Positions 14,398-23,552 of a stretch of DNA of 64,000 nucleotides are shown one piece after another; position 1 is the first letter of the stretch; each line of letters opens with the position of its first letter. The translations under genes were made by a program, and so were the position numbers. This DNA is from Actinomadura barringtoniae (GTDB lineage: Bacteria > Actinomycetota > Actinomycetes > Streptosporangiales > Streptosporangiaceae): positions 124,001 to 188,000 of the forward strand of contig NZ_JAGEOJ010000009.1 in NCBI RefSeq assembly GCF_017573505.1, in the 5' to 3' direction. The notes beneath the pieces were generated by a model that did no database searches, was not told where the DNA came from, and saw only the letters and a program-made list of their open reading frames with translations.

Positions 14398-16802
14398 TGC
14401 GACGCACACCGCTTCCCCACATCGCCGCCACCGCCGCGCTGACCCTGGTCGTCACGGCGCTCGCCGCCACGCCCGGACACGCCGCCGCCCCCGCGACGGC
14501 CACCTGGGACTCCCCCACGCCCACCACCGTGACGCTGCCGACCGGCGACAAGGTGACCGTCGCGTCCGGTGCCGACGGCACCCAGGTCAGCGAGGTCCAG
14601 GCCGCCCCGCGCAAGAACGGCGCGCCGCCCGCGTTCCTCACCACCGGACGCGCCGGGAACCTCTACGTCGTACCGGAGGACTCGCTCGCCGGGCTCACCG
14701 ACATGGAGGCGTTCAACGTCACGCGCCTGGCGCGCGGCGAGAAGGCGCCGCGCTCCGCCCGCACCGCCACCGAGGACCCGGGCGCCGGAGCGGTCGACCT
14801 GCACGTCAAGGCGATCGACCGGTTCGGCCGCCCGGCGCGCGGCATCGTGCGCGTGTTCGACGTCCAGAACGGCACCCTGGACGCCGGGCGGATGCTGCCC
14901 GGCGACCCCGCCAAGCCCTGCGGCGACCGCACGAGCTCCTGCGTCAGCGTGCCGCCGGGGACCTACTCGGTGATGGGCTTCGTCTACACGATGCCGCTGT
15001 CGCAGGACGGCACCGCCGACGGCACCCCGCTGAACCGCAGCATCGTCGGCGACCCCGAGGTGACCATCACCAAGGACACCGAGATCGTGCTCGACGCGCG
15101 CAAGGCCAAGGAGGTGACGGTCTCCACTCCCGACCACGAGACCAAGGCCAACACCGGCGGGCTCAGCCACATCAAGTGGTACCGGGCGCCCGCGCACGGA
15201 ACGGGCGTCTGGCAGGGCTTCCTGGTCGGCGGCCACCAGATGGAGGAACGGGCCTACATGCAGCCGACGCGGCCGGTCCGCACCGGCTCGTTCGAGGCCT
15301 ACACCAGGTGGCGGCTGGAGGCGCCCGCCATCACGCTGCGGGCGCGCGGGCATGGGAACGTGCGGCTGGACGCCGGCTACTACAGCCCCGAGTTCTTCAG
15401 CGACGTCTCCGCCGAGTTCCCGCGGTTCGACGGCAAGGCGTCGCTGTCGCTGGTCGACGCGGGCGACGGGAGCGCGCAGGGGCTGGCCGGGCGGGATCTG
15501 CGCGGCAAGCTCGCGCTCATCCGGCGCTCCGACCAGATCCCGGTGGCGCAGCAGGCCAACGCCGCCGCGGCGGCGGGCGCCAGGATCGTGGCCGTCTACA
15601 ACGACACACCCGGCCTCTACACCGACGCCGAGTACGGGACACGGCTGAACGTGCCGACCGTTCACCTGCCGCATGAGCAGGGCGTCGGCCTGCTGAAGCT
15701 GCTGGCCAAGGGGCGGGTGACGATCGACGCGCGAGGCGTCACCGCCAGCCCGTACCTCTACGACCTGATCTTCCCCGAGAAGGGCCGCATCCCGTCCGAC
15801 CTGCACTACACCGTGCGCGACCGGCGGCTCGCCCAGATCCAGGCGGGCTACCACGGCCAGCCGGGCGTGGACCTCACCGCGCAGACCATGCGCTTCCATC
15901 TGCGTCCCTGGGAGGATGTGGCGCTCGCGACGATGCACCCGCTGATCGGCGCGCCCCGGGCCAGGACCGAGTACGTGACGCCCGACCCCGACACCCGCTG
16001 GGACTCCGCGATGATCGCGCCGGAGAGCCCGTACAACCACCAGTGGCCTCGTCCCGACACCCCGCGCATGGTGCTGGACGCGCCGCACACCGACGTCAGG
16101 CCGGGCGGCCGTACGGAGATGGACTGGCTCAAGGCACCGGTCGCGCCCGGCCTCAACCCCAAGTCGCCGACCTACCGCGAGGGCGACGTCATCGCGCTGC
16201 GGACCAAGGGGTTCACCGACGCCGCGGGCAACTCCGCCGACGCCTACACCAGCATGTTCGCGAACGGCCTCTCGACCGACTTCCGGGTCTACCGCGACGA
16301 CCAGCTGATCGCGCAGACGCGCTACCTGCCGCGCGGGCAGGTGGCGGTCCCGGCCGAGGACGCCGCGTTCCGGATCGAGCAGGACGTCGACAACAGCGCC
16401 GCCTGGGCCAAGCTGTCGACCCGGACGAAGGCGGTGTGGACGTTCCGGTCCGCGCGCCCGGCGGAGGATCGGCGCGCGGTCCTCCCGCTCCCCCTGATCG
16501 GCGTCGACGCGCCCCTGGACCTGCAGAACCGGCTGCGCGGCCGGACGGTGACGCTCACCGCCGGGCACCAGCAGGGCTCACCGCAGATCCCCTCCCGGAC
16601 GATGACCCTGGCGGTCTCCTACGACGACGGCGCCACCTGGCGCGACGTCCAGGTCCGCAAGGGGCACGGCGACTCCTACACCGCCCGCCTCGACCCGCCC
16701 AAGGGGGCCGAGGCGGTCTCCCTGCGAGCCCATGTGGAGGACACGCAGGGCAACACCTTCAGCGAGGAGATCATTCGGGCCCTGGCGACGGCTCGGGCGT
16801 AG
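14397..16802 (+). CDS. Secreted PA-domain protein
   Basis: 801 residues. After a signal peptide (MRRTPLPHIAATAALTLVVTALAATPGHA), the N-terminal part resembles the pro-region of secreted subtilases (LPTGDKVTV, LTTGRAGNLYVVPEDSLAGL). A protease-associated domain follows (GRDLRGKLALIRRSDQIPVAQQANAAAAAGARIVAVYND), about residues 365-410, and the C-terminus is beta-rich. No catalytic Asp-His-Ser protease core is visible, so this is a protease-like shell without the peptidase, perhaps binding peptides or a partner protease. It is translationally coupled to the propeller protein. Its end overlaps the convergent CoA ligase by 32 bases. Confidence 0.7.
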   Translation: MRRTPLPHIAATAALTLVVTALAATPGHAAAPATATWDSPTPTTVTLPTGDKVTVASGADGTQVSEVQAAPRKNGAPPAFLTTGRAGNLYVVPEDSLAGLTDMEAFNVTRLARGEKAPRSARTATEDPGAGAVDLHVKAIDRFGRPARGIVRVFDVQNGTLDAGRMLPGDPAKPCGDRTSSCVSVPPGTYSVMGFVYTMPLSQDGTADGTPLNRSIVGDPEVTITKDTEIVLDARKAKEVTVSTPDHETKANTGGLSHIKWYRAPAHGTGVWQGFLVGGHQMEERAYMQPTRPVRTGSFEAYTRWRLEAPAITLRARGHGNVRLDAGYYSPEFFSDVSAEFPRFDGKASLSLVDAGDGSAQGLAGRDLRGKLALIRRSDQIPVAQQANAAAAAGARIVAVYNDTPGLYTDAEYGTRLNVPTVHLPHEQGVGLLKLLAKGRVTIDARGVTASPYLYDLIFPEKGRIPSDLHYTVRDRRLAQIQAGYHGQPGVDLTAQTMRFHLRPWEDVALATMHPLIGAPRARTEYVTPDPDTRWDSAMIAPESPYNHQWPRPDTPRMVLDAPHTDVRPGGRTEMDWLKAPVAPGLNPKSPTYREGDVIALRTKGFTDAAGNSADAYTSMFANGLSTDFRVYRDDQLIAQTRYLPRGQVAVPAEDAAFRIEQDVDNSAAWAKLSTRTKAVWTFRSARPAEDRRAVLPLPLIGVDAPLDLQNRLRGRTVTLTAGHQQGSPQIPSRTMTLAVSYDDGATWRDVQVRKGHGDSYTARLDPPKGAEAVSLRAHVEDTQGNTFSEEIIRALATARA

Positions 16803-18438
16803 GTTCGGATGCTGGTCCGGGTGAGGCTTCGGGCGCGGCTTCGAGGACGGAGCGGGTGCGCAGCTCGCGGCGCAGGAGCTTACCCGTGACCGTCTTCGGA
16901 ATGTCGTCGAGGAGCTCGACTTCGCGCGGGTACTTGTAGGCGGCCATCCGTTCCTTGCAGAAATCGATCAGCTCGTCCGGAGAGGCGGCGGCACCGGGGC
17001 GCAGGCTCACGTACGCCTTCACCGTCTCGCCCCGGTACTCGTCGGGCACCCCGACGACCGCCGCCTCCCGGACGGCCGGATGCTCGTACAGGACGTCCTC
17101 GACCTCGCGCGGCCAGATCTTGTAACCGCCCGCGTTGATCTGGTCCTTCTTGCGGTCGACCAGGTAGAACCAGCCGTCGGCGTCCATGTAGCCGACGTCG
17201 CCGGTGTGCAGGGCGCCGCCGGGCAGGGCGTGCTCGGTCTCGCCGGGCTTGTTCCAGTAGCCGGGGACGACCTGCGGCCCGGAGGTGACCAGCTCGCCGA
17301 TCTCGCCGGGCGGCAGGTCCTGGCCGTCCTCCCCCACGACCCGCACGACGGTGTTGAAGACCGGGACGCCGACCGACAGCGCGCCGGTCAGCTTGTCGAC
17401 CGGGGCCTCGGCCTTCAGCGGGACGGCGTGCGAGGGCGACGTCGTCTCGGTGAGGCCGTAGATGTTGTGGATGTACTGGCCGAACCTGTCCTGGAACGCC
17501 GCGACCGTGCTCGGCGGGATGGGAGCGCCGCCCGAGTAGACCTTGGTGAGGCTGGACAGCGCGTCCTTGCTCGCGTTGGTGGCGTTCATCAGCGCGATGA
17601 ACACGGTGATGGACCCGACGGTGAACGTGGCGCGCTCGGCCCGGATCGTGTCGATCGTCCGCTCGGGGTCGAACCGGTGCATCAGCACCAGCGGCGCGCC
17701 CGTCAGCAGCGACAGCATCACGTGCCCGACCAGGCCGGTGATGTGGAACAGGGGCGCGACGCCGAGGATCACGTCGAGGGGGCCGATCCCGATCCAGTCC
17801 CGGTAGGTCTGGGCGTTGAAGACCAGGTTGCCGTGGGTGTTCATGGCGCCCTTGGGCGGCCCGGTGGTGCCGGAGGTGTAGGTCAGCACCGCCACGTCGC
17901 CGGGCCCGAACCTGGGCGGCGGCGGGCCCTGGCCGAGGAAGCGCTCCAGCATCCGCGCCAGGTCCTCGGTGGTGACGACGGTCCGCACGTCGGTGCCGGT
18001 GACGGTGTCGCGGGCCACCTCGTCGTACAGCTCGGACAGGCACACGAGCACGGTGGCGCCTGAGTCGCGCAGGATGAGGTCGAGCTCGCGGGACTTGTTC
18101 ATCGGGTTGACCGTGACCGCGACGCCGCCCGCCTTCCAGACGCCGAGGAGTGCGATCACGAATTCCGGGACGTTCTGCAGGTAGAGGGCGGCGCGCTCGC
18201 CGGGGGCGAACCCCAGGTCGGCCAGGGCCGCGGCGAAGGCGTCGGACAGCACGTCCAGCTCACGCCAGCTGATGGGTTCGTCGAAATGCCGGATCGCGTC
18301 CGCGGCGGAGTGCGCCGCCGCCGTCGCCGCGAACATCTCCAGCGCGCTCGTGTACTCGGGCTGGAGGTCGGCCGGCAGGCCCTGGTCGTACCTGGCCAGC
18401 CAGGGCCGTTCCTGGTAGCCGTTCATGCGGTCAGGCAT
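16771..18438 (-). CDS. Class I adenylate-forming acyl-CoA synthetase
   Basis: 555 residues. It activates a carboxylic acid with ATP and transfers it to CoA. Clear motifs are the P-loop-like LTYTSGTTGPPKGAMNTH, the A5-type motif YGLTETTSPSHA, the hinge region GDVGYMDADGWFYLVDRKKDQINAGG and the catalytic lysine in PKTVTGKLLRREL. The C-terminal tail (EASPGPASEPTPEPSPGPE) is low complexity and unusual. Starts at 18438 and 18426 are both possible. It is divergent from the lactonase-like gene. The substrate is probably a medium- or long-chain fatty acid, but the sequence does not decide. Confidence 0.87.
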   Translation of the reverse strand: MPDRMNGYQERPWLARYDQGLPADLQPEYTSALEMFAATAAAHSAADAIRHFDEPISWRELDVLSDAFAAALADLGFAPGERAALYLQNVPEFVIALLGVWKAGGVAVTVNPMNKSRELDLILRDSGATVLVCLSELYDEVARDTVTGTDVRTVVTTEDLARMLERFLGQGPPPPRFGPGDVAVLTYTSGTTGPPKGAMNTHGNLVFNAQTYRDWIGIGPLDVILGVAPLFHITGLVGHVMLSLLTGAPLVLMHRFDPERTIDTIRAERATFTVGSITVFIALMNATNASKDALSSLTKVYSGGAPIPPSTVAAFQDRFGQYIHNIYGLTETTSPSHAVPLKAEAPVDKLTGALSVGVPVFNTVVRVVGEDGQDLPPGEIGELVTSGPQVVPGYWNKPGETEHALPGGALHTGDVGYMDADGWFYLVDRKKDQINAGGYKIWPREVEDVLYEHPAVREAAVVGVPDEYRGETVKAYVSLRPGAAASPDELIDFCKERMAAYKYPREVELLDDIPKTVTGKLLRRELRTRSVLEAAPEASPGPASEPTPEPSPGPE

Positions 18439-18468
18439 ACCCCAAACAGGCTGGTAGGTCGAGAACTG

Positions 18469-18498
18469 CCCATCGTTGACTTATCCACTTCCGATGGG
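18469..18498. promoter_or_regulatory. Spaced inverted repeat in divergent promoter region
   Basis: CCCATCG (18469-18475) and CGATGGG (18492-18498) form an exact 7-bp inverted repeat with a 16-base centre. The centre begins with TTGACT, a possible -35 box for the lactonase gene. The region lies between the acyl-CoA synthetase and the lactonase/dehydrogenase pair. Confidence 0.45.
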
Positions 18499-18534
18499 AC
18501 GGTGGAAAGGTCACCCGTTCCACGGAGGTGCCCG

Positions 18535-19344
18535 ATGGCGGCGACGAAGCTGCACATTCTGGACTGCGGGGCGATGAGCTGCGACCTCACCTGGCTGCTG
18601 CTCAAGGCCGGCAGGACGATCCGGCCGCGCGCCGAGAAGGACAGGCCGCCCGAATGGGTCGCCTGTACGACCCACGCGGTGCTGGTCGAGACGCCGGAGG
18701 GCACGCTGCTGTGGGACACCAGCTGCCCGCGCGACTGGGAGACCCGCTGGGAGCCGACCGGGCTGCAGGAGTTCTTCCCCTACGACCGGGTCTCCGAGGA
18801 GGAGTACCTGGACCAGCGGCTCGGGCAGCTCGGCGTCGGCGCCGAGGACCTCGAATACGTGGTGCTGTCGCACCTGCACTTCGACCACGCCGGGAATGTG
18901 CGGCAGTTCGCGGGCACGAGCACGCGGCTGGTCTGCAACGACAAGGAGAAGGAGTTCGCGTTCGGGATCAGCGGCGCGTTCGAGGGCGCGCACCTGAAGT
19001 CCGACTACGAGGGGCTGGACTTCGAGACGGTGTCGGGCGACACCGAGATCCTGCCGGGCGTGACGCTGGTCGAGGCCCCCGGGCACACGCCGGGAACGAT
19101 GGCGATGGCGGTCGACCTGCCCGACACCGGCATGATGATCTTCACCTCGGACGCGGTCTACCTGGGCGACTCCTACGGGCCGCCCGCCACCCCGGCCGCG
19201 ATCGTCAACGATCTGGGAGCCTGGTACTCGTCCGTTGAGAAGATCCGGCTCCTGGCCGAGAAGAACGACGCCACGGTGGTCTTCGGTCACGACGCCGACC
19301 AACTGCGCGGCATGCGCCGCGCGCCGGAGGGCTTCTACTCATGA
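18535..19344 (+). CDS. Metallo-beta-lactamase fold lactonase (AttM/AhlD-like)
   Basis: 269 residues with the di-zinc site HLHFDHAGN (His113, His115, Asp117, His118), GHTPGTM, SDAVYLGD and the closing GHDADQL. This set matches the N-acyl-homoserine-lactone/gamma-butyrolactone lactonase group, including AttM (BlcC) of Agrobacterium. It would open a lactone ring to a hydroxyacid. The ATG at 18535 has GGAGG well placed upstream. It overlaps the Fe-alcohol dehydrogenase gene by ATGA, which supports a lactone-to-hydroxyacid-to-aldehyde route. Confidence 0.82.
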   Translation: MAATKLHILDCGAMSCDLTWLLLKAGRTIRPRAEKDRPPEWVACTTHAVLVETPEGTLLWDTSCPRDWETRWEPTGLQEFFPYDRVSEEEYLDQRLGQLGVGAEDLEYVVLSHLHFDHAGNVRQFAGTSTRLVCNDKEKEFAFGISGAFEGAHLKSDYEGLDFETVSGDTEILPGVTLVEAPGHTPGTMAMAVDLPDTGMMIFTSDAVYLGDSYGPPATPAAIVNDLGAWYSSVEKIRLLAEKNDATVVFGHDADQLRGMRRAPEGFYS

Positions 19345-20612
19345 CCGAGGAGACCGTCTTCACCTACGGCGCCCCGCAGCTGAAGTTCGGCGAGGGCGCG
19401 GCCGACGAGATCGGCTACGACCTGGCGCAGTACGGCGCGCGGCGGGCGCTGGTGGTGACCGACCCGGGGGTCGCGGCGACCGGCGGCCCGCAGCGCATCG
19501 CCGACGCGATGAAGACCTATGGCATCGACGCGGACGTCTTCGACGGCGTCCACGTCGAGCCGACCGACGCCAGCATGCGCGCCGCCCTGGAGCACGCCCG
19601 CGCGAACGGCCCGTACGACGCCTACGTGGCGGTCGGCGGCGGGTCCAGCATCGACACCGCCAAGGCGATCAACCTGCTGACCACCAACGACGGTGACCTG
19701 AGCGAATACCTGAACCCGCCGGTCGGCGCGGGCCGCGCACCCGAGCGCCCGCTGCTGCCGCTGGTCGCGGTGCCGACGACGACCGGGACGGGCGCCGAGA
19801 GCACCACGGTGTGCGTCCTGGACGTGCTGGAGCTGAAGGTCAAGACCGGGATCAGCCATCCGAGGCTGCGGCCGGCGCTGGCCGTGGTCGATCCCGCCCT
19901 GACCGTCTCGCAGCCGTCCGGGGTGACGGCCTCCTCGGGCATGGACATCGTCTGCCACGCGCTGGAGAGCTACACGGCCCGCCCCTACGACTCCTACGAG
20001 CGCAAGTCTCCCGAGCAGCGTGTGCCCTACTGCGGCGCCAACCCGGTGTCGGACATGTGGGCGGAACGGTCGCTGGCCCTGCTCGCCAAGTCGTTCCGTA
20101 CGGCGGTCCGCGAGGGCGACAACCGCCAGGCGCGCGCGGACATGGCGCTCGCCGCGACCTTCGCGGGCCTGGGCTTCGGGAACGCGGGGGTGCACATCCC
20201 GCACGCCAACGCCTATCCGATCGCCGGTCAGGTCAAGAGCTTCCGCCCGGAGGGCTACCCGGACGAGGAGCCGATGGTGCCGCACGGCATGTCGGTGTCG
20301 CTCACCGCGCCCGAGGCGTTCCGGTTCACCTACCAGGCCCGGCCCGAACGGCACGTGCACGCCGCCGAGCTGCTCGCGCCCGACCTGGACCGGCCCAACG
20401 ACCCGGCCGAGCACCTGCCGCGCGCCCTGCTCAGCCTGATGCACGACATCGGCATCCCGGACGGGATCGGCGGCGTCGGCTACACCGAGGGAGACGTCCC
20501 GGCGCTGGTGGAGGGCACGATGAAGCAGCAGCGGCTGCTGGCGACCTCGCCCCGTGAGGTGTCCGCGGACGTCATCGCCGAGATCTTCAAGCGCTCGATC
20601 GCCCTGTGGTGA
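19341..20612 (+). CDS. Iron-dependent alcohol dehydrogenase, hydroxyacid-oxoacid transhydrogenase type
   Basis: 423 residues. Group III alcohol dehydrogenase motifs are present: VGGGSSIDTAKAINLL for the nucleotide, VPTTTGTGAESTTVCVLD, and metal-binding Asp/His residues in SGMDIVCHALESYTARPY and PHGMSVSLTAPEAFRF. The overall form, with RPYDSYERKSPEQR and VHIPHANAYPIAGQVKSF, matches hydroxyacid-oxoacid transhydrogenase (ADHFE1). That enzyme oxidises 4-hydroxybutyrate to succinic semialdehyde while reducing 2-oxoglutarate. The overlap with the upstream lactonase suggests 4-hydroxyacids as substrate. No succinic semialdehyde dehydrogenase is next to it. Confidence 0.85.
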   Translation: MTEETVFTYGAPQLKFGEGAADEIGYDLAQYGARRALVVTDPGVAATGGPQRIADAMKTYGIDADVFDGVHVEPTDASMRAALEHARANGPYDAYVAVGGGSSIDTAKAINLLTTNDGDLSEYLNPPVGAGRAPERPLLPLVAVPTTTGTGAESTTVCVLDVLELKVKTGISHPRLRPALAVVDPALTVSQPSGVTASSGMDIVCHALESYTARPYDSYERKSPEQRVPYCGANPVSDMWAERSLALLAKSFRTAVREGDNRQARADMALAATFAGLGFGNAGVHIPHANAYPIAGQVKSFRPEGYPDEEPMVPHGMSVSLTAPEAFRFTYQARPERHVHAAELLAPDLDRPNDPAEHLPRALLSLMHDIGIPDGIGGVGYTEGDVPALVEGTMKQQRLLATSPREVSADVIAEIFKRSIALW

Positions 20613-20619
20613 GGCGCCG

Positions 20620-20994
20620 ATGCCGATCTACGAGCTGAAGTGCGAGGCGGGCCACCGGTTCGAGGTGATCCAGTCGTTCACCGCGGCGCTGCCGGACTGC
20701 CGGGAGTGCGGCGCCGCGACCGCCAAGGTGCCGAGCCGCTGCGGGCTGGCCGGTGCGGCGAATCTTCCCCCGCCGAACGAGGCGATGCCCCAGACCTGGC
20801 GGGGCACCTACGGCGCCGACCGCGACTACGTCGCCGGGCTGCGCCGCACGGCCGAGGAGCGGCGGTCCCTGGAGGAACGGCATCCCGAGCTGGCGGGCGA
20901 TCGCCGCCCGATCCTGGCCCACGAGGGACGCTACGAGAACGCCCCGCTCCGGGCGGGCGATCCGAAAGATGGGCCCGGCATTACCACCGGTTGA
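20620..20994 (+). CDS. FmdB-type zinc ribbon protein
   Basis: 124 residues beginning MPIYELKCEAGHRFEVIQSF with a second knuckle PDCRECGAA. This is the FmdB-like putative regulatory zinc ribbon, although the first knuckle keeps only one Cys plus His. The rest is hydrophilic and unlike known domains. It sits seven bases after the dehydrogenase stop and is probably in the same transcript. Role unknown; members often accompany amidases or dehydrogenases. Confidence 0.72.
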   Translation: MPIYELKCEAGHRFEVIQSFTAALPDCRECGAATAKVPSRCGLAGAANLPPPNEAMPQTWRGTYGADRDYVAGLRRTAEERRSLEERHPELAGDRRPILAHEGRYENAPLRAGDPKDGPGITTG

Positions 20995-21057
20995 CGGACC
21001 GGGCCGGCTCCAGGGGAATCGTCCCCCTATGAGGCCGACGACCCACGTCCCGAAGCG

Positions 21058-22386
21058 GTGACGGTCCCGCTGACCGCGGCGCCCGTCACCGTGGTGCCGC
21101 GCCGGTCCATGCTGATCGCCGCGTTCTCCACGATCGTCGAGTGGTACGACTTCACGCTGTACCTCTACCTGACGCCGGTGCTGGCGCGGGTCTTCTTCGG
21201 TGGGAACGAGAACTCGACGCTGGCCACGCTCGGCGTCTTCGCGGTGGCGTACGTGCTGCGGCCGGTGGGCGGCGGCGTGCTGGGCCATCTCGGCGACCGG
21301 ATCGGGCGGCGGCAGGTGCTGCTGATCTCGATGACGATCATGACGGTGGCGATGTTCGCGACCGGGCTGCTGCCGGTGGGCGCGGCGTTTCTGATGTTCC
21401 TGCTGCGCTGCGCGATGGGCTTCTCGGTGGGCGGCGAGTACTCGGGCGTGCTGACGATGCTGGTGGAGAGCGCCGACAAGAGGAACCGCGGGTTCGTGGT
21501 CAGCCTCGCCTCGGCCGCCAGCGAGGTCGGCGCGCTGCTGGCCGCCGGGGTGAGCGCGCTGGTCGTCGGCCTGCTCGCGACCAGCGACCTGGACGCGTGG
21601 GGCTGGCGGATCCCGTTCTTCTTCGGCGGGTTCCTGGCGCTGCTGACGCTGGTCATGCGCACCACGGTCCAGGAGACGCCCGCGTTCGAGCAGGCCCGCG
21701 CCGAGGGGAAGCTGCCCAAGAACCCGCTCGCCGACGTGATCCGGCACCAGTGGCGGGCCATCCTGCGCACGTTCGCGATCTCGGCGCTCGGCTCGGCCAC
21801 CTACTACGTCGCCGTCACCTACGTGCCGACCTACCTGACCTCGGTGGGCGGGGTGACCGACGGCGAGGCGCTGACCATGTCGACGATCGCGGCGGTCGCG
21901 GTCATCGTCGTCACGCCCGCGATCGGGGCGTGGTCGGACCGCCTCGGGCGCCGTCCGATGCTGCTCGCGCTCACGGCCGTGTTCGTCGTCCTGCCGCTGC
22001 CGATGTTCGCGCTGATGGCGAGCGGCGGCTGGGCGCGCGGCATCGCGGGCGCGGTGATCCTGGCGGCCGGGGCGGGCGCGGTCAGCGCCGCGGCGGCGGC
22101 CACCGTGCCCGAGCAGTTCGCCACGGCGGGCCGGATGAGCGGCCTGGCGCTCGGCTACACGATGGCGACCGCGGCGTTCGGCGGCCTGTCGCCCTTCCTG
22201 GCCGACGTGCTGATCCGCTGGACGGGCTGGCGGCTCAGCCCCGGCCTGCTCGTCATGGCCGTCGCCGTCGCGGTCATCCCGGTGCTGCTGCGGCTGCCCG
22301 AGACCGCCGGGCGCGACCTGTCGGAGCTGGCCGGGCCCGGCGGCGAGGACGCGGCGGTCAGTGCTCGCGCACCCAGCCGTCGATGA
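21058..22386 (+). CDS. MFS transporter, metabolite:H+ symporter (MHS) type
   Basis: 442 residues and twelve membrane segments. MHS-family marks are STIVEWYDFTLYLYL near the start, the loop 2-3 motif GHLGDRIGRRQVLL, RCAMGFSVGGEYSGVLTMLVE and the matching second-half loop GAWSDRLGRRPML. These carriers import organic acids or compatible solutes with protons. It starts at GTG 21058 and lies downstream of the lactonase/dehydrogenase/FmdB genes, so it may import their substrate. Its 3' end overlaps the convergent hydrolase by 29 bases. Confidence 0.85.
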   Translation: MTVPLTAAPVTVVPRRSMLIAAFSTIVEWYDFTLYLYLTPVLARVFFGGNENSTLATLGVFAVAYVLRPVGGGVLGHLGDRIGRRQVLLISMTIMTVAMFATGLLPVGAAFLMFLLRCAMGFSVGGEYSGVLTMLVESADKRNRGFVVSLASAASEVGALLAAGVSALVVGLLATSDLDAWGWRIPFFFGGFLALLTLVMRTTVQETPAFEQARAEGKLPKNPLADVIRHQWRAILRTFAISALGSATYYVAVTYVPTYLTSVGGVTDGEALTMSTIAAVAVIVVTPAIGAWSDRLGRRPMLLALTAVFVVLPLPMFALMASGGWARGIAGAVILAAGAGAVSAAAAATVPEQFATAGRMSGLALGYTMATAAFGGLSPFLADVLIRWTGWRLSPGLLVMAVAVAVIPVLLRLPETAGRDLSELAGPGGEDAAVSARAPSRR

Positions 22387-23461
22387 GGTCGGCGACCTGC
22401 GGCCGGGAGTTGCGCACGTAGTGCTCGTCCTTGACGAACTCCAGCCGCTTGTCCTGCGCGGCGAGGGCGTCGAAGACCGCGCGCGCGTCGCTGTCGTAGA
22501 CGCACTCGTCGGCGGTCGCGTGGATGACCAGTGAGGGCACGGTGATCCGGGCCAGGTGCGGCGCGGCGATGCACTGCGAGGTGCGCAGGCTCCACATCGA
22601 CAGCCAGGTCCGCAATGTGCAGAGCGAGCCGATGCCGAAGACGCCGTAGTTGGCTTTGACCGGTTCGCCCTGGTAGCACCAGTTGGGCTTGCGGTCCGAC
22701 GGCTCGATGGAGGGGTCGATCATGCGCAGGTCTGCCCAGGTGCGGTGCAGGTTGAACAGCTGGTCGCGGGCCCGGGTGTCCTTGAGCGCGGCGAGCCGTT
22801 CCAGCGCCCAGTCGGTGATCCGCTCGTTGCGGGCGCGCTGGGCGGCGCGGTAGCGGGTCTGGAACTCCGCGCTGAAGGGCGGGCCGTTCTCGGGGTTGAA
22901 CGGGTCGAGCGCCGGGTCGACCGACAGCGCGTCGGTCTCGTCGGTGATGGAGGGGTCCATCCAGGCGGTCAGCACCTCGGGGCGGCCCGAGTGGGCGGCG
23001 AGCGCCACGTACAGGTCTCCGGCGGGCAGGTCCTCGATCGCCGGAACGGGGCGCATCCCGGCCACCGGCGTGACGTTCGGCTCGACCGCCTGCGACTGGT
23101 AGGCCGACATCAGCGAGCCGCCGCCGGAGTTGCCGAGCAGGATCACCCGTTCGACCCCGGCCTGCTCCTTCAGCCAGCGGACGCCGACGCCGATCTCGGC
23201 GAGCGCGTGATCGAGGAGGAAGTAGGCCTCGGCGCCGCGGAAGCGGGTGTTCCAGCCGAGGAAGCCGTAGCCGCGCGCGGCCATGTGCTCGGCGAGGTAG
23301 TGCTCGGAGAAGTCGATGTTGTAGTGGGTGGCGATGAACGCGGTCTTCGGCGGCGCGCCGGCCGGCCGGTGATAGACCCCCTGGCAGGGATGGCCGCCCG
23401 CGCCGGCCCTCCCGATGAGGGGCGACGGCAGCCCCACGAACTCCCTGACGACCTCGGTCAT
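22358..23461 (-). CDS. Alpha/beta hydrolase (carboxylic ester or thioester hydrolase)
   Basis: 367 residues. The nucleophile elbow GNSGGGSL, the late Asp in HATADECVYDSDARA and His in DEHYVRNSRPQ form a credible catalytic triad. FIATHYNIDFSEHYLAEHMAARGYGFLGWNTR precedes the elbow, and a large cap holds many charged residues. The ATG at 23461 is preceded by GAGGAGGTCGGG. It is divergent from the VOC gene, with two candidate operators between them, and part of an acyl-CoA/aromatic-type catabolic neighbourhood. Substrate unknown. Confidence 0.78.
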   Translation of the reverse strand: MTEVVREFVGLPSPLIGRAGAGGHPCQGVYHRPAGAPPKTAFIATHYNIDFSEHYLAEHMAARGYGFLGWNTRFRGAEAYFLLDHALAEIGVGVRWLKEQAGVERVILLGNSGGGSLMSAYQSQAVEPNVTPVAGMRPVPAIEDLPAGDLYVALAAHSGRPEVLTAWMDPSITDETDALSVDPALDPFNPENGPPFSAEFQTRYRAAQRARNERITDWALERLAALKDTRARDQLFNLHRTWADLRMIDPSIEPSDRKPNWCYQGEPVKANYGVFGIGSLCTLRTWLSMWSLRTSQCIAAPHLARITVPSLVIHATADECVYDSDARAVFDALAAQDKRLEFVKDEHYVRNSRPQVADLIDGWVREH

Positions 23462-23496
23462 CCCGACCTCCTCGACCCCGGGCGCGAACCCGAACC

Positions 23497-23507
23497 GAAT
23501 CTGATTC
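23497..23507. promoter_or_regulatory. Palindromic operator GAATC-T-GATTC
   Basis: An exact 5+1+5 palindrome in the intergenic region between the hydrolase and the VOC gene. It repeats the site at 4494-4504 with a different centre base. Both lie upstream of acyl-CoA-related genes, which suggests one regulator. The nearby TetR protein (25637) is a candidate. Confidence 0.5.
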
Positions 23508-23532
23508 GCCTCGAAGGCTAGCGTAAATCCGA

Positions 23533-23552
23533 AACTGAGTTTAGATTCAGTT
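23533..23552. promoter_or_regulatory. Inverted repeat AACTGA-N8-TCAGTT at VOC gene start
   Basis: Exact 6-bp arms with an 8-base centre, ending two bases before the ATG at 23555. The centre contains TAGATT (23542-23547), a plausible -10 box placed so that transcription would begin at or next to the ATG. No ribosome binding site exists, so the message may be leaderless and repressed by a dimer here. Confidence 0.5.
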
